64,000 bases of DNA. It comes from Alphaproteobacteria bacterium. GTDB taxonomy: Bacteria; Pseudomonadota; Alphaproteobacteria; Micavibrionales; Micavibrionaceae. Location: NCBI GenBank assembly GCA_018000295.1, contig JAGNKE010000015.1, forward strand, positions 1-64,000, given 5' to 3'. The translations under genes and the position numbers were made by a program. The notes under the pieces were generated by a model that saw nothing but the letters and a program-made list of their open reading frames with translations, was not told the DNA's origin and searched no databases. Position 1 is the first letter of the stretch, and each line of letters opens with the position of its first letter. Below, piece by piece: positions 53,006 through 63,280 of the stretch.

Positions 53006-53638
53006 ATGCCCCCCAAAGAACTGCAAGTACTGATAGAATTCTACTTCATGCGCCATGCGGAATCCGTGGCGAACCTCAACCGCATCGCCAACGGCAGCGG
53101 CTCAGACAGCAAATTAACGCAAACAGGCGAAAATCAGACCCGTCAAACCGCCGCTTATCTCAATCAGGTTGATCCCGAAGTGTCCGAAATCTACCACAGC
53201 GAAATGTACCGCGCCGTGCAATCAGGCGCCGGAATCGCTGACATCCTGACCCTTCCGCAAACAGAGAAGGCAGCCTTTAACGAACAGATGCTCGGCGAAT
53301 GGGAGGGCTTGCCCTGGGAGGAAGCCGCCGAACACTTCCTGTCCGGCGAAGACCCTCCGAAGGGCGAGAACTACGCGTCCTTCCACCACCGCATCATGGA
53401 AGGGTTAAAGGATATCGCCGCCAAAAAACAGCCGGAGGGTAAAATCCCCCTGATCGTCTCGCACGGCGGCGTCTGGCTGGCCCTGAATGAAATCTGCGGG
53501 AAGAGGACAGACAAATGGCCGGAGAATTGCGACATCTTCAGAGTCCGCCTGACCGGGGATTGGCAAAAACCCGTGATGAAGGCGGAGCAAGTTTTTAAAC
53601 TACCCCCTCAGGAAAATCATTTAACATTCGACGCCTAA
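53006..53638 (+). CDS. Histidine phosphatase family protein (phosphoglycerate mutase-like)
   Basis: The product is 210 aa. Catalytic R-H-A near residues 15-17 (F-Y-F-M-R-H-A-E-S), Y-H-S-E-M-Y-R-A near residue 71, the second phosphate His in V-S-H-G-G-V near residue 151, and Glu in L-G-E-W-E-G near residue 97. It is ten bases after the NUDIX gene. The substrate is unknown, but with a GT2 and methyltransferase a phosphorylated glycoside is plausible. The stop overlaps the convergent oxidase gene by 18 bases. Confidence 0.88.
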   Translation: MPPKELQVLIEFYFMRHAESVANLNRIANGSGSDSKLTQTGENQTRQTAAYLNQVDPEVSEIYHSEMYRAVQSGAGIADILTLPQTEKAAFNEQMLGEWEGLPWEEAAEHFLSGEDPPKGENYASFHHRIMEGLKDIAAKKQPEGKIPLIVSHGGVWLALNEICGKRTDKWPENCDIFRVRLTGDWQKPVMKAEQVFKLPPQENHLTFDA

Positions 53639-55033
53639 ACGAATATTTCCCAATATTTCCGCCGGATCGAAAATCATTTTGAACTGCGCGGCAAGAACCT
53701 GAACCTCCTGCGGCACATAGCGGTGATAATAGGCCTGATTGGCCGGACCGATCCCATGCTCCGCGCTGAAACTGCCGCCGTAAGAGCGCACCAGCAGCTC
53801 ATAGACCGCCTCCCGCGCCGCTTGCGCCTTCACCGCATCATATGGCCCCGCCTCTTTTGGCCACACCAGATTGAAATGGTCGCTCCCATCCCCGCAATGC
53901 CCGAAATCACAAAGCTTAAAATACGGAAAGTTGTTTTTTAGCAGCATCTTGGCCTCTTCTTTAAAGGCACAAAGCGAAGAACGGGACGCAGAGATATCCA
54001 GTCCAATGACTTTTCCCTCCTGGCGCAACCCTTCGGAAATATGGTGCCGCAGCGCCCACAGCCCTTCCGCCTTGCCCGTCACGGCATGAACGATTGGTTT
54101 GTCCCCGCCTTCATCGTACCGCGCCATGACGAAGGAAATCAGGCGGTCCTCAAGAAGCGGCTCGGCTTCTTGAGTCGAAAGCTCGATCAGCAGCGCATAA
54201 TCAGGGATATTCCCCCCGAACGGATCAGGCGTGTTCGCAACGTGTCGAATCGCGCAATCCATGGCATTGCGCGACATCCCCTCAAAGGAGGTCAGCAGAC
54301 TGCCGAACGCCCTCTCCAGATCGAGCAGGATGGCGTTAATATCCTCGAACGAGCGCGGGACCGCCAGAACCGTCGCCGTCTGCGCCGGAATCGGCGCCAG
54401 CGCCACAACAGCCGCCGTGACCACCCCGAACGCCCCACCCGTACCGATAAAAACCTGCTTGAGATCCAATCCCGTATTATCCTTCCGCAAACCTTTGAGC
54501 AGATTGATAATATTCCCCTGCCCGTCCACCACCTCCAGCCCCAGCACATTACGGCGTACATCCCCGTAGCGGATCAGACGGCTGCCCCCCGTATTTGTGG
54601 CCACCATGCCCCCTATGGTCGGATCAGCCCCCAGATCGACCGGGAAAAACAAACCGCGTTCGGCTGCCTTGGCATTGAGAGCGGATAAGGTCACCCCGGC
54701 TCCGACAAGAGCGGTTTTGTTGACAGGGTCGATATCAAGAACCGCGTTAAGCCGTTGCAGAGATAAAACAATCTGGACTCCGCTCTGATCGGGAACCGAT
54801 GCCCCGACCAGCCCCGTCGCCGCCCCCTGCGGGACAAGCCGGACTCGGCGTTCCGCGCAAACCTTGATGACCGCGCTGACCTGCACTGCATCCTTAGGCC
54901 GCACAACGCAGAGCGCCCGTCCGTTGTCATAGCGCCAGTCTTCCTCGTAGCGGCCCTTGTCCGCATCGTCCGTCAACACGTTTCCCGCGCCGACAATCCG
55001 CTCAAGTATCTGAAAGAAATCGCTCATCCTCAT
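53621..55033 (-). CDS. FAD-binding oxidase (GlcD / D-2-hydroxyacid dehydrogenase type)
   Basis: The product is about 470 aa. FAD-binding PCMH domain (about residues 35-220) with V-P-Q-G-A-A-T-G-L-V near residue 67 and G-A-D-P-T-I-G-G-M-V-A-T-N near residue 120. The C-terminal cap has C-D-F-G-H-C-G-D-G near residue 375 and E-H-G-I-G near residue 430, the metal/substrate-binding part of the GlcD/D-lactate/D-2-hydroxyglutarate dehydrogenase family. It oxidises a D-2-hydroxyacid to the keto acid. ATG 55033 is used; an ATG at 55027 is equally good. Confidence 0.9.
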   Translation of the reverse strand: MRMSDFFQILERIVGAGNVLTDDADKGRYEEDWRYDNGRALCVVRPKDAVQVSAVIKVCAERRVRLVPQGAATGLVGASVPDQSGVQIVLSLQRLNAVLDIDPVNKTALVGAGVTLSALNAKAAERGLFFPVDLGADPTIGGMVATNTGGSRLIRYGDVRRNVLGLEVVDGQGNIINLLKGLRKDNTGLDLKQVFIGTGGAFGVVTAAVVALAPIPAQTATVLAVPRSFEDINAILLDLERAFGSLLTSFEGMSRNAMDCAIRHVANTPDPFGGNIPDYALLIELSTQEAEPLLEDRLISFVMARYDEGGDKPIVHAVTGKAEGLWALRHHISEGLRQEGKVIGLDISASRSSLCAFKEEAKMLLKNNFPYFKLCDFGHCGDGSDHFNLVWPKEAGPYDAVKAQAAREAVYELLVRSYGGSFSAEHGIGPANQAYYHRYVPQEVQVLAAQFKMIFDPAEILGNIRLGVEC

Positions 55034-55228
55034 CAATGTGGCATGAATTGTCGGCTCTGCGAAGCAGCAAAAATACGAGAATGTGGCCTTTTTACATCAC
55101 AGGCAAAAAAAGACCGTGGCCATGATGAAGAAAACCCGCCGATAATTTATAATCAAGGGAACAAAGCTTGGAATCGGCGAGTCGATTTTTCAGACAGGCA
55201 TGAGCAGCAAGAACATTCGGTAAAGACT

Positions 55229-56125
55229 ATGGAATTCGATATCTTTTACTGGGACAGCGAATATAACCTCCGCCTGCTGGTCAATCTCGGCGTTGTCATC
55301 GCTCTCTTCACCTCCCTGCGTTTCTTTTCCGGTGCCATCGCGCATATTAACGCATCCGAAGAACTTCTCAAAAAGGACAACCCGGCCTTCGGCCTCTCTC
55401 TGGCCGGAACGACTCTGGCTGTAACCTGGATGCTCAGTGGCACGATTTACGGCGACCCGGAATTGACGGTGCTGGACGGAGCTCTTCTGATTGCCTTTCA
55501 AGGCCTCCTCGGCCTCCTCTTAATGGCTTTGACCCGCATAATTTTCGATAAAATCGCCTTGCCGAAAATCTCCCTGCGCGATGAAATCGTCAACGGAAAC
55601 ATGGCCGTAGCCATCGCCGACACCGGCAACGTCCTCGCCGCCGCGATTATCATACGCGCCGTGATGGTCTGGTTTCCATACGACGAACTCTCCGCCTCAA
55701 CCGTCATGACGCTGGCCGGGTGTTACGCCCTCTCACAGGTCATGCTGACCTGCGCGACGATTGCAAGGATACAAATTTTCAAGTTCAAGCACGAGGGCCG
55801 CAGTTCTGAGGAAGAACTGCGGAGCGGGAATATCGCCTACGCTCTGACCTTCGCGGGCCGGATCATCGGCACCGCTCTGGCCATCGCCATGGCCACGCAC
55901 CTGGTCCCCTCCGAAGATACCGATTTCAACGCCATGCTGATCGGATGGGCAGTGGCCTCGTTCGTGGTGACCGTAATCCTGAAAATTCTCTCGACGGTGA
56001 CAGAGAAAATCATCATGTACAATGTTGATTTTTCTCATGAATTACTGACTCAGAGAAACATCGCCGCCGGCGCCGTCCGCGGCGTGATTTACGTCAGCCT
56101 CGGCCTCCTCCTCGCTGAAATCTGA
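55229..56125 (+). CDS. DUF350 membrane protein, two copies of the domain
   Basis: The product is 298 aa with eight membrane helices in two four-helix units (about residues 15-145 and 150-298). Repeated features are N-P-A-F-G-L-S-L-A-G-T near residue 49, N-M-A-V-A-I-A-D-T-G-N near residue 126, N-I-A-Y-A-L-T-F-A-G-R near residue 206 and N-I-A-A-G-A-V near residue 281. These N-x-A-x-G/A-x-x-x-A-G motifs are the DUF350 signature. ATG 55229 is used; a 62-codon upstream extension is not conserved. Function unknown. Confidence 0.85.
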   Translation: MEFDIFYWDSEYNLRLLVNLGVVIALFTSLRFFSGAIAHINASEELLKKDNPAFGLSLAGTTLAVTWMLSGTIYGDPELTVLDGALLIAFQGLLGLLLMALTRIIFDKIALPKISLRDEIVNGNMAVAIADTGNVLAAAIIIRAVMVWFPYDELSASTVMTLAGCYALSQVMLTCATIARIQIFKFKHEGRSSEEELRSGNIAYALTFAGRIIGTALAIAMATHLVPSEDTDFNAMLIGWAVASFVVTVILKILSTVTEKIIMYNVDFSHELLTQRNIAAGAVRGVIYVSLGLLLAEI

Positions 56126-56305
56126 GAAACCGCCCGAAGGATAAAACCCCCTCAGGCCGTAATAGTGAACAACGGGCATCAGAAAAAGGCAGACCCCGAG
56201 CCAAAAAACTGTTTCCTTGGATCGCTATAAAGGATAAAACCTTGGGGAAATCAGAAATAGGCGTTATGCCGCCGCTCTCGTGAGCCGCCAAGGAAACTGG
56301 ACCAG

Positions 56306-57412
56306 ATGAAACAGTCTTATCTGATAGCCTTCGCTGTCTCCGCGCTTTTGGTACTTTGGATGCTTCCGGGCCTGCTGGGTTTTGGCAAAAAATCAGCCGA
56401 GACGAAAAGCCCTCAACAGAACGCCCTGATGGCAGTGGAAATCGAAGAGCAGGACAGCAAGCCTGTTATTAGCTTCATTGTAGCCCAAGGCAACGTCACT
56501 CCGAACCGCGAAGTCACCCTACGCGCCGAGACAACAGGAAAAGTGAAGGAAATTCTGAGCGAGGAAGGGCAGGACGTCAAGGAAAGCGACATCATCCTGC
56601 GCCTCGATATGGAGGATAGGCAAATCCGCCTCGAACGCGCCCGCGCCCGCCTGACGGAAATGAAACGGAAATTTGACGCCGCAAAAAGCCTGGCACAAAA
56701 AGGGTACGCCGCCCAAAGCCGCACCGACGAAGCCCTTGCCCAACTCAAAGAGGCGCAGACAGAAGAACAGCAGATCATGCTGGAAATCGGGGATACGGAA
56801 ATCCGCGCCCCCTTTGACGGTATCCTTGACAAAAGAAACGTAGAGATTGGCGACTTTGTAAATATAGGAGACAACATCGTAACCATCGTCGATAACACGC
56901 CGCTGGTCGTCAATGTTCCCGTCCCGCAGAAGGAAATCGGGGAAATCGCGCTGGGCGGCAATGCCCTCATCAAGATTGCCGGAGGCAAGGAGACCGGGGG
57001 AATGATCCGCTTCATCGCCCCCAAGGCGGACGAAAGCACCCGCACCTTCCGCGTGGAAGTGGAAATACAAAACACCGCCAGCCTCTCCTCGGGAACCAGC
57101 GCCGAAGTCTACATCCCCAAGAAAAGCGTCAAGGCCCATGCGGTTTCTCCGGGCATCCTGACCCTCGACGACACAGGACGCACGGGCATCAAAACCGTGG
57201 ATGACACGGACATCGTGCATTTTAATCCGGTAACGATCGTCAGCGCGGAGACAGACAGGCTGTTCGTTTCCGGTCTTCCTGAAAGCGCCCGGATTATCGT
57301 CAACGGTCAAGGCTTTGTTAGAGAGGGCGAAAAGGTCAAAGCCGTTCCGGCCGTTCAGGAAAACGACGCATCGGCCAAGACCGGAGATCAGCCTCATGAA
57401 CGCACTGATTGA
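56306..57412 (+). CDS. RND efflux periplasmic adaptor (HlyD/MFP family)
   Basis: The product is 368 aa. N-terminal membrane helix or signal (about residues 5-22), barrel-sandwich half with G-N-V-T-P-N-R-E-V-T-L-R near residue 56, a long hairpin of coiled coil (about 105-155, R-A-R-A-R-L-T-E-M-K-R-K), and D-T-E-I-R-A-P-F-D-G-I near residue 163 closing the sandwich. A beta-barrel and membrane-proximal domain follow. It bridges the RND pump to the outer membrane channel. It overlaps the pump gene by 17 bases. Confidence 0.93.
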   Translation: MKQSYLIAFAVSALLVLWMLPGLLGFGKKSAETKSPQQNALMAVEIEEQDSKPVISFIVAQGNVTPNREVTLRAETTGKVKEILSEEGQDVKESDIILRLDMEDRQIRLERARARLTEMKRKFDAAKSLAQKGYAAQSRTDEALAQLKEAQTEEQQIMLEIGDTEIRAPFDGILDKRNVEIGDFVNIGDNIVTIVDNTPLVVNVPVPQKEIGEIALGGNALIKIAGGKETGGMIRFIAPKADESTRTFRVEVEIQNTASLSSGTSAEVYIPKKSVKAHAVSPGILTLDDTGRTGIKTVDDTDIVHFNPVTIVSAETDRLFVSGLPESARIIVNGQGFVREGEKVKAVPAVQENDASAKTGDQPHERTD

Positions 57413-60400
57413 CGCCGCATTGAGCCGTTCGCGGCTGATGATCCTGTGCCTTCTCTTCATATTCATGGCGGGGATACAATCTTTTGGCAGCATCCCCAAA
57501 GAAGCCGAGCCGGACATCCCCATCCCGATTATCTACGTGTCTATGTTCCATGAGGGTATTTCGCCCGAGGACGCCGAGCGCCTGCTGGTCCGCCCGATGG
57601 AAAAGGAATTGAAGGGGTTGGAGGGCTTGAAGGAAATCAGCGCGGTAGCGACCGAAAACTTCGCCTCCGTGACGATGGAGTTCACCGCCGGTTTCGACCC
57701 GGATCAGGCCATGCTCGACGTCCGCGAAAAGGTGGACATTGCCAAGGCTGAACTGCCCCCCGATACCGAGGAGCCGCGGGTCATGGAGGTCAACATCGCC
57801 CTCTTTCCGGTTCTCTCCGTCGCCCTCTCCGGCCCCCTGCCCGAAAGGGCTCTGGTCAGGATCGCCCGCGACCTGCAGGACAAGATCGAAGCCCTGCCCG
57901 GTGTCCTTGAAGCTGAAATCGGCGGCGACCGGGAAGAAATGCTCGAAGTCGTGGTCGATCCCACCGCGATGGAAAGCTACGACATCACCTTTCAGGATAT
58001 CTACACCCTGCTTCAGAACAACAACCGCCTCGTCGCTGCCGGAGCCATGGACACAGGCGCGGGCCGCCTCGTCATCAAGGTTCCCGGCGTCATCGAGAAT
58101 GCGAAGGACATTCTCTCCCTCCCGATTAAAGTCAGCGGGGGCACCGTCGTCACCTTTAAGGACGTCACCTCCCTGCGCCGTGTCTATAAGGATCCCGAAA
58201 GCTTCGCCCGCCTGAACGGTCAGCCCGCCCTCGTCCTCGAAGTCTCCAAGCGCGTCGGCACGAACATCATAGAAACAATCGAAAGCGTAAGAAAAGTCGT
58301 CACGGAGGAGCAAAAAAACTGGCCGGAATCTCTCAAAGTGACCTATATGCAGGACAAATCCGTCCAGATCCGCGATATGCTGAGCGATCTCAACAACAAC
58401 GTCATGAGCGCGATCATCCTCGTGATGATTGTGATGATCGCCTCCATGGGCGTCCGCCCCTCGCTGCTGGTCGGCATCGCCATTCCCGGCTCCTTTCTGG
58501 CGGGAATACTCACCCTCTACCTGCTGGGATATACCCTCAACATCGTGGTGCTGTTCAGCCTGATCCTCGTTTCGGGAATGTTGGTGGACGGCGCGGTCGT
58601 AGCCATAGAATACGCCGACCGCAAAATCGCCGACGGCATGGAAAGAAACGAAGCCTATGCTTACGCCGCCAAACGCATGGCCTGGCCGATCATCGCCTCG
58701 ACTCTGACCACCCAGATCGTCTTTCTCCCCCTGCTCTTCTGGCCGGGGATCGTCGGCGAATTCATGGTTTATATGCCTATTACAGTCATCATCACCCTCT
58801 TCTTCTCCATCCTGATGGCCCTGATCTTTATCCCCGTTCTGGGCCGCATTTTCGGCAACCGCGCCATCGCCGACCCCGAAAGCATGAAGGCGATGATCGC
58901 CGCCGAAAGCGGAGATTTAAACAGCATCAAGGGTCTCGCTGGCGGTTATATCCGCGTCCTCGGCACGCTTTTGGACCACCCCGCCAAAACGCTCGGATTT
59001 GCAATCTTCATGCTGGTCTTTTCCTACGCAGCCTATGCAACCGTCGGAAAGGGCGTGGAGTTCTTCCCCGACATCGAGCCAGATTTCGTGCAGGTGCAGG
59101 TGCAAGCCCGCGGCGACCTCTCGATCCATGAGAAGGACGAACTGGTCCGCCGCGTGGAAAAGAAAATTCTGGGCATGGAGTCGGTCAAGTATGTCTATGC
59201 CCGCACCTTCGCCAGCAGCAGCGGCGAACGCGAAATGCCCGAAGACGCGATTGGCATCATCCAGTTGGAGTTCGTGAATTGGCGCGAACGCCGCCCCGCC
59301 TCGGAGATTATCGATGAGATCAGGACCGCCGTCAGCGATATCCCCGGCATCAAGGCGCAAATCCGCAAGGAGGAGCACGGTCCCGGTGGCGGCAGGCCCG
59401 TCCACGTCGAGGTGCGCTCGGATTTTGCTGAAAAACTTCCCCCCGCCGTGCAAAAGGTCGTGGACATCATGAACGGCATCGGCGGCTTCGTGGATATCGA
59501 GGACTCCCGCCCCCTCCCCGGTCTCGAATGGCGCGTAGACATTAACCGCGAGGAAGCCGCCCGCTATGGCGCGGACGTGGCCACGCTGGGTGCCGCCGTC
59601 CAGATGCTGACCACCGGCCTTCTGGTCGCGGAATACACGCCCGACGACGCCGACGAGGAAATCGACATTCGGATGCGCTTCCCCGCCGAGGAGCGCAACC
59701 TCGACCAGCTTCTGCAAATCCGCGTCCCCACTGCGCTCGGCCATATCCCGGTGAAAAACTTCGTCCAGTTCAACACCGCCCAGAAAACCGGAACCATCTC
59801 CCGTGTGGACGGCCATATGGCCTTCACCGTGCAATCCGACGTCGCCGAAGGGATGCTGGTGGATGATCAGGTCGATAAGCTCAAGGACGCCATCGCCAAA
59901 GCTAAAAACGAATTCGACCCCGCCGTTCAGATCGTCTTCAAGGGTGAAGATGAAGATCAGAAGGAAGCTGCGGACTTCCTGAGCAACGCCTTCAATATCT
60001 CGGTCTTCATGATGACGGCCATCATCATCACCCAGTTCAACAGCTTCTATCAGACGATACTCGTTCTGAGCGCGATTATCTTCTCCACCGCCGGAGTCAT
60101 GCTGGGGCTGCTCATCACCGACAACCCCTTCGGTATCGTCATGTGCGGCATCGGGGTCATCGCGCTGGCCGGAATCGTGGTCAACAACAACATCATCCTG
60201 ATCGACACCTACAACGAGTTGCGCCAGAAATTCGCAACACCCAAGGAGGCACTGCTCCGCACCGGCGCGCAACGCCTTCGGCCTGTTCTTCTGACCTCTG
60301 TGACCACCGTTCTTGGCCTGATGCCGATGGTCTTCTCGGTCAACATCGACTTCATGAATCAGGATATCTCCTTCGGCGCCCCCTCGACCCAATGGTGGGT

Positions 60401-60539
60401 CCAGCTTTCAACGGCCATCGCGGGCGGCCTGACCTTCGCGACGATGCTCACGCTGCTGCTCACCCCCTGTATGCTGATGCTGGGCACGAAAATGTCCGGC
60501 TGGGTTGCCGCCCGCAAGCAAAGGAGGGCCAAGGGATGA
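57396..60539 (+). CDS. RND efflux pump permease (AcrB family)
   Basis: The product is 1,047 aa, ATG 57396 inside the adaptor gene. Twelve helices in two repeats with two large periplasmic loops, as in AcrB-type pumps. In helix 4 the usual adjacent acidic pair is D398-G399 (L-V-D-G-A-V-V), leaving only one Asp, and in helix 10 the lysine position is in N930-N932 (V-V-N-N-N-I-I). The E-A-E-P-D-I start near residue 31 fits heavy-metal/multi-drug subfamilies. It exports a substrate using the proton motive force; substrate unknown. The channel gene starts inside the stop of this gene. Confidence 0.93.
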   Translation: MNALIDAALSRSRLMILCLLFIFMAGIQSFGSIPKEAEPDIPIPIIYVSMFHEGISPEDAERLLVRPMEKELKGLEGLKEISAVATENFASVTMEFTAGFDPDQAMLDVREKVDIAKAELPPDTEEPRVMEVNIALFPVLSVALSGPLPERALVRIARDLQDKIEALPGVLEAEIGGDREEMLEVVVDPTAMESYDITFQDIYTLLQNNNRLVAAGAMDTGAGRLVIKVPGVIENAKDILSLPIKVSGGTVVTFKDVTSLRRVYKDPESFARLNGQPALVLEVSKRVGTNIIETIESVRKVVTEEQKNWPESLKVTYMQDKSVQIRDMLSDLNNNVMSAIILVMIVMIASMGVRPSLLVGIAIPGSFLAGILTLYLLGYTLNIVVLFSLILVSGMLVDGAVVAIEYADRKIADGMERNEAYAYAAKRMAWPIIASTLTTQIVFLPLLFWPGIVGEFMVYMPITVIITLFFSILMALIFIPVLGRIFGNRAIADPESMKAMIAAESGDLNSIKGLAGGYIRVLGTLLDHPAKTLGFAIFMLVFSYAAYATVGKGVEFFPDIEPDFVQVQVQARGDLSIHEKDELVRRVEKKILGMESVKYVYARTFASSSGEREMPEDAIGIIQLEFVNWRERRPASEIIDEIRTAVSDIPGIKAQIRKEEHGPGGGRPVHVEVRSDFAEKLPPAVQKVVDIMNGIGGFVDIEDSRPLPGLEWRVDINREEAARYGADVATLGAAVQMLTTGLLVAEYTPDDADEEIDIRMRFPAEERNLDQLLQIRVPTALGHIPVKNFVQFNTAQKTGTISRVDGHMAFTVQSDVAEGMLVDDQVDKLKDAIAKAKNEFDPAVQIVFKGEDEDQKEAADFLSNAFNISVFMMTAIIITQFNSFYQTILVLSAIIFSTAGVMLGLLITDNPFGIVMCGIGVIALAGIVVNNNIILIDTYNELRQKFATPKEALLRTGAQRLRPVLLTSVTTVLGLMPMVFSVNIDFMNQDISFGAPSTQWWVQLSTAIAGGLTFATMLTLLLTPCMLMLGTKMSGWVAARKQRRAKG

Positions 60540-62014
60540 AGAGTAAGTTGAATTATCATTTCTCCCTGATGTTGCTCCCGCTTTTTCTATCCGGTTGCGG
60601 CGTGGCGACGATCAACTTCGATGTTCCGCCCAACTGGACGTCCGAAAAACCCCGCGCACCGGAAGCCGAGGTTGAGTCCTACCCCGACTCCGGCTGGGTC
60701 GCGGATTTCAGCGATCCGCTGCTCACGCAATACGTCACCGACGCGCTGGCTCATAATCACGACCTCGTGCAAGCCGCCGCCAGCCGCGATATCGCCCGCG
60801 CACAGCTCAAAAAGGCAGGCTCCGGCCTCTGGCCTGTTCTCGATCTCCGCAGCCTCGTCCGCCGCAGTGGTTCGCTCGACAGCAGCGATTCCGGCGGGGG
60901 GTTCAACTTTGGTAACAGCGGCTTCTCCAACAGCAATTTCAGCAGCGGCTCCGGCGGATCGACGACCTACGACGTTTCCCTCGATGTCAGCTGGGAGATC
61001 GACGTCTGGGGCCGTGTCCGTGCCGGAAAAAAAGCGGCGCTCTATGAGTATTACGCCGCCGAGAATGACTACGCCGCCGCCCGGCAGTCCCTCGCCGCGC
61101 AAACGGCAAAGGCCTATCTCCAGACAATAGAAGCTTCTAAACAACTCGAACTCGCCCGCGAGTTTGAAAAGAACCTGAAAAATACGCTCGACGTCACGCA
61201 GGCCTTCTATGACGAAGGACTGATTTCCATGCAGGACGTTCATCTGGTCAAATCCGATCTCGCCCGCGCAAGAGAGTCCATCCGCAACGCAGAAAGCGCG
61301 GCCTTTCTCGCCCGCCGCAGCCTCGAAATCCTGCTGGGCAAATATCCGGCGGCCATGGTGGAGCATGAAACGGATTATCCAGCCCTGCCCGCCCCCGTTC
61401 CCGCCGGTATCCCCGCCGAATTGCTGGAACGCCGCCCCGACCTGATCGCCGCCGAACGCCGGGTCCACGCCGCCTTCGAGCGCACGGAACAGGCCAAGGC
61501 CGCACGGCTGCCCCAAATCTCCCTGACCGGCTCCTTCGGCGGAACCAGCGATCAGCTCAGGGACTTGACCGATCCGGCCAACGTCATCTGGTCCGCCGCC
61601 GGAAACCTGCTCTTCCCCATCTTCAACGCCGGAAACCTGAAAGCCGATGTGGACATCCGCACCTCTGAACAGCAAGCCTCCCTCGCCCAATACCGCCAGA
61701 CCGCTCTGAACGCCTTCGGGGAGGTTGAAACGGCCATCAGCAACGAGCAGCTCTTCCGCCAGCGTTCGCAGGATCTCTACGAAGCCCACGAGAACGCCAA
61801 ACAGGCGGAGAACATCGCCGACGCCAATTTCAAGGCTGGGGAGATCGAACTGCTCGACCTGCTCCAGATCAAGCGCAACACCATCGCCATACGGATCGAC
61901 CGCGCCAGAGCGCAGCGCGAACTGTTGGATCAGCGCGTAAACTTGCATTTAAGCCTCGGCGGAAGGATACTCTCCCAAGAGACTCAACCAACCGAAAACG
62001 GAAAACGCAAATGA
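60536..62014 (+). CDS. Outer-membrane efflux lipoprotein, NodT family
   Basis: The product is 492 aa from ATG 60536 overlapping the pump stop (ATGA). Lipoprotein signal with lipobox F-L-S-G-C near residue 20, then two OEP repeats; the second begins near residue 265, with [14 protein letters not shown] near residue 300 as the family signature. A Ser/Gly-rich insertion (about residues 115-145, [11 protein letters not shown]) is longer than usual. TolC-like trimeric channel of the efflux system. Confidence 0.93.
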   Translation: MKSKLNYHFSLMLLPLFLSGCGVATINFDVPPNWTSEKPRAPEAEVESYPDSGWVADFSDPLLTQYVTDALAHNHDLVQAAASRDIARAQLKKAGSGLWPVLDLRSLVRRSGSLDSSDSGGGFNFGNSGFSNSNFSSGSGGSTTYDVSLDVSWEIDVWGRVRAGKKAALYEYYAAENDYAAARQSLAAQTAKAYLQTIEASKQLELAREFEKNLKNTLDVTQAFYDEGLISMQDVHLVKSDLARARESIRNAESAAFLARRSLEILLGKYPAAMVEHETDYPALPAPVPAGIPAELLERRPDLIAAERRVHAAFERTEQAKAARLPQISLTGSFGGTSDQLRDLTDPANVIWSAAGNLLFPIFNAGNLKADVDIRTSEQQASLAQYRQTALNAFGEVETAISNEQLFRQRSQDLYEAHENAKQAENIADANFKAGEIELLDLLQIKRNTIAIRIDRARAQRELLDQRVNLHLSLGGRILSQETQPTENGKRK

Positions 62015-63195
62015 CCGCATCATTGGCTTTCGACTGGCAGGATCCGTTGCGGCTGGAAGACAGCCTGTCCGAAGAAGAACGGGCCATCCGCGACACCGCC
62101 CGTGCCTACGCACAAGACCGCCTGATGCCGCGCATCGTCAAGGCTTACCGCGAAGCCGCTTTCGACCCTGCAATCCTCCAAGAAATGGGCGAACTCGGCC
62201 TGCTCGGTGCCACACTGCCCGAAGAATACGGCGGCGCAGGCACCAATTATGTTTCCTACGGCCTCATCGCCCGCGAAATCGAGCGCGTCGACTCCGGCTA
62301 CCGCTCGGCTATGTCGGTGCAATCCTCGCTGGTGATGTTCCCGATCTGGAAATGGGGCTCGGAGGAGCAGCGGCAAAAATACCTCCCCGGCCTCGCCGCA
62401 GGAACGAAAATCGGCTGCTTCGGCCTGACCGAACCGGATGCCGGCTCCGACCCCGGAGGAATGACTACAAAGGCCATCCGCACCGGAAAGGGCTATACCC
62501 TCAACGGCACGAAAACATGGATCAGCAATTCGCCCGTCGCGGACATCTTTATCGTCTGGGCCAAATCCGAGGAGCATGACGGCGCGATTAAGGGCTTTAT
62601 CCTCGAAAAGGGCATGAAGGGTCTCTCCGCCCCTCCGATAGAGGGCAAGCTTTCCCTCCGCGCCTCCGTGACAGGGGAAATCGTGATGCAGGATATTGAC
62701 GTCCCTGAAGAAAATCTCCTGCCCACAGCCTCCGGCCTCAAAGGTCCATTCGAATGTCTGAACCGTGCCCGCTACGGCATCGCCTGGGGCGTCATGGGCG
62801 CGGCGGAGTTCTGCTGGCACGCCGCAAGGCAATACACGCTCGACCGCAGGCAGTTCGGCCGCCCGCTGGCTCACACGCAGCTCGTCCAGAAAAAGATGGC
62901 GGACATGCAGACCGAAATCGCGTTGGGCCTGCAGGCCGCCTTGCAGGTCGGCCGCCTGATGGACCAAAGCGCCTTCGCCCCGGAAATGATCTCGCTGATC
63001 AAGCGCAACAACGCCGGCAAGGCGCTGGACATCGCCCGCGCCGCCCGCGATATGCACGGCGGCAACGGCATTTCCGAGGAATTCCACGTCATGCGGCATC
63101 TCTGCAATCTGGAGGCCGTGAACACCTACGAGGGCACCCACGACATCCACGCCCTCATCCTTGGCCGCGCCCAGACGGGACTCGCGGCCTTCTGA
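62011..63195 (+). CDS. gcdH: Glutaryl-CoA dehydrogenase-type acyl-CoA dehydrogenase
   Basis: The product is 394 aa. FAD-binding [11 protein letters not shown] near residue 135, catalytic Glu in [16 protein letters not shown] near residue 371, and the R-I/V-x-x-A-R motif R-Y-G-I-A-W-G near residue 253 are as in GcdH, which oxidatively decarboxylates glutaryl-CoA to crotonyl-CoA in lysine and tryptophan breakdown. The start overlaps the NodT stop by four bases, so it is translationally coupled to the efflux operon, which is unusual. Confidence 0.92.
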   Translation: MTASLAFDWQDPLRLEDSLSEEERAIRDTARAYAQDRLMPRIVKAYREAAFDPAILQEMGELGLLGATLPEEYGGAGTNYVSYGLIAREIERVDSGYRSAMSVQSSLVMFPIWKWGSEEQRQKYLPGLAAGTKIGCFGLTEPDAGSDPGGMTTKAIRTGKGYTLNGTKTWISNSPVADIFIVWAKSEEHDGAIKGFILEKGMKGLSAPPIEGKLSLRASVTGEIVMQDIDVPEENLLPTASGLKGPFECLNRARYGIAWGVMGAAEFCWHAARQYTLDRRQFGRPLAHTQLVQKKMADMQTEIALGLQAALQVGRLMDQSAFAPEMISLIKRNNAGKALDIARAARDMHGGNGISEEFHVMRHLCNLEAVNTYEGTHDIHALILGRAQTGLAAF

Positions 63196-63280
63196 GACAC
63201 TGCCCACGGCAGGAAAATCCCTTCCCAAACAGCGCCGGATTTTCTAAGCTGTTCCTCTGCAAACAGGAAAGGATTTTCGC

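Noticed and set aside
55043-55228. N-terminal extension of the DUF350 protein
   Set aside because: The 62-codon extension is Arg/Asp/Glu-rich with no resemblance to the family, and the protein starts naturally at M-E-F-D-I-F-Y.
58917-60392. 491-codon open frame antisense to the RND pump
   Set aside because: Composed of His/Asp/Gly-rich antisense reading of codons; the plus-strand pump is certain.
62020-63228. 402-codon open frame antisense to gcdH
   Set aside because: Shadow of a GC-rich gene; no family resemblance.
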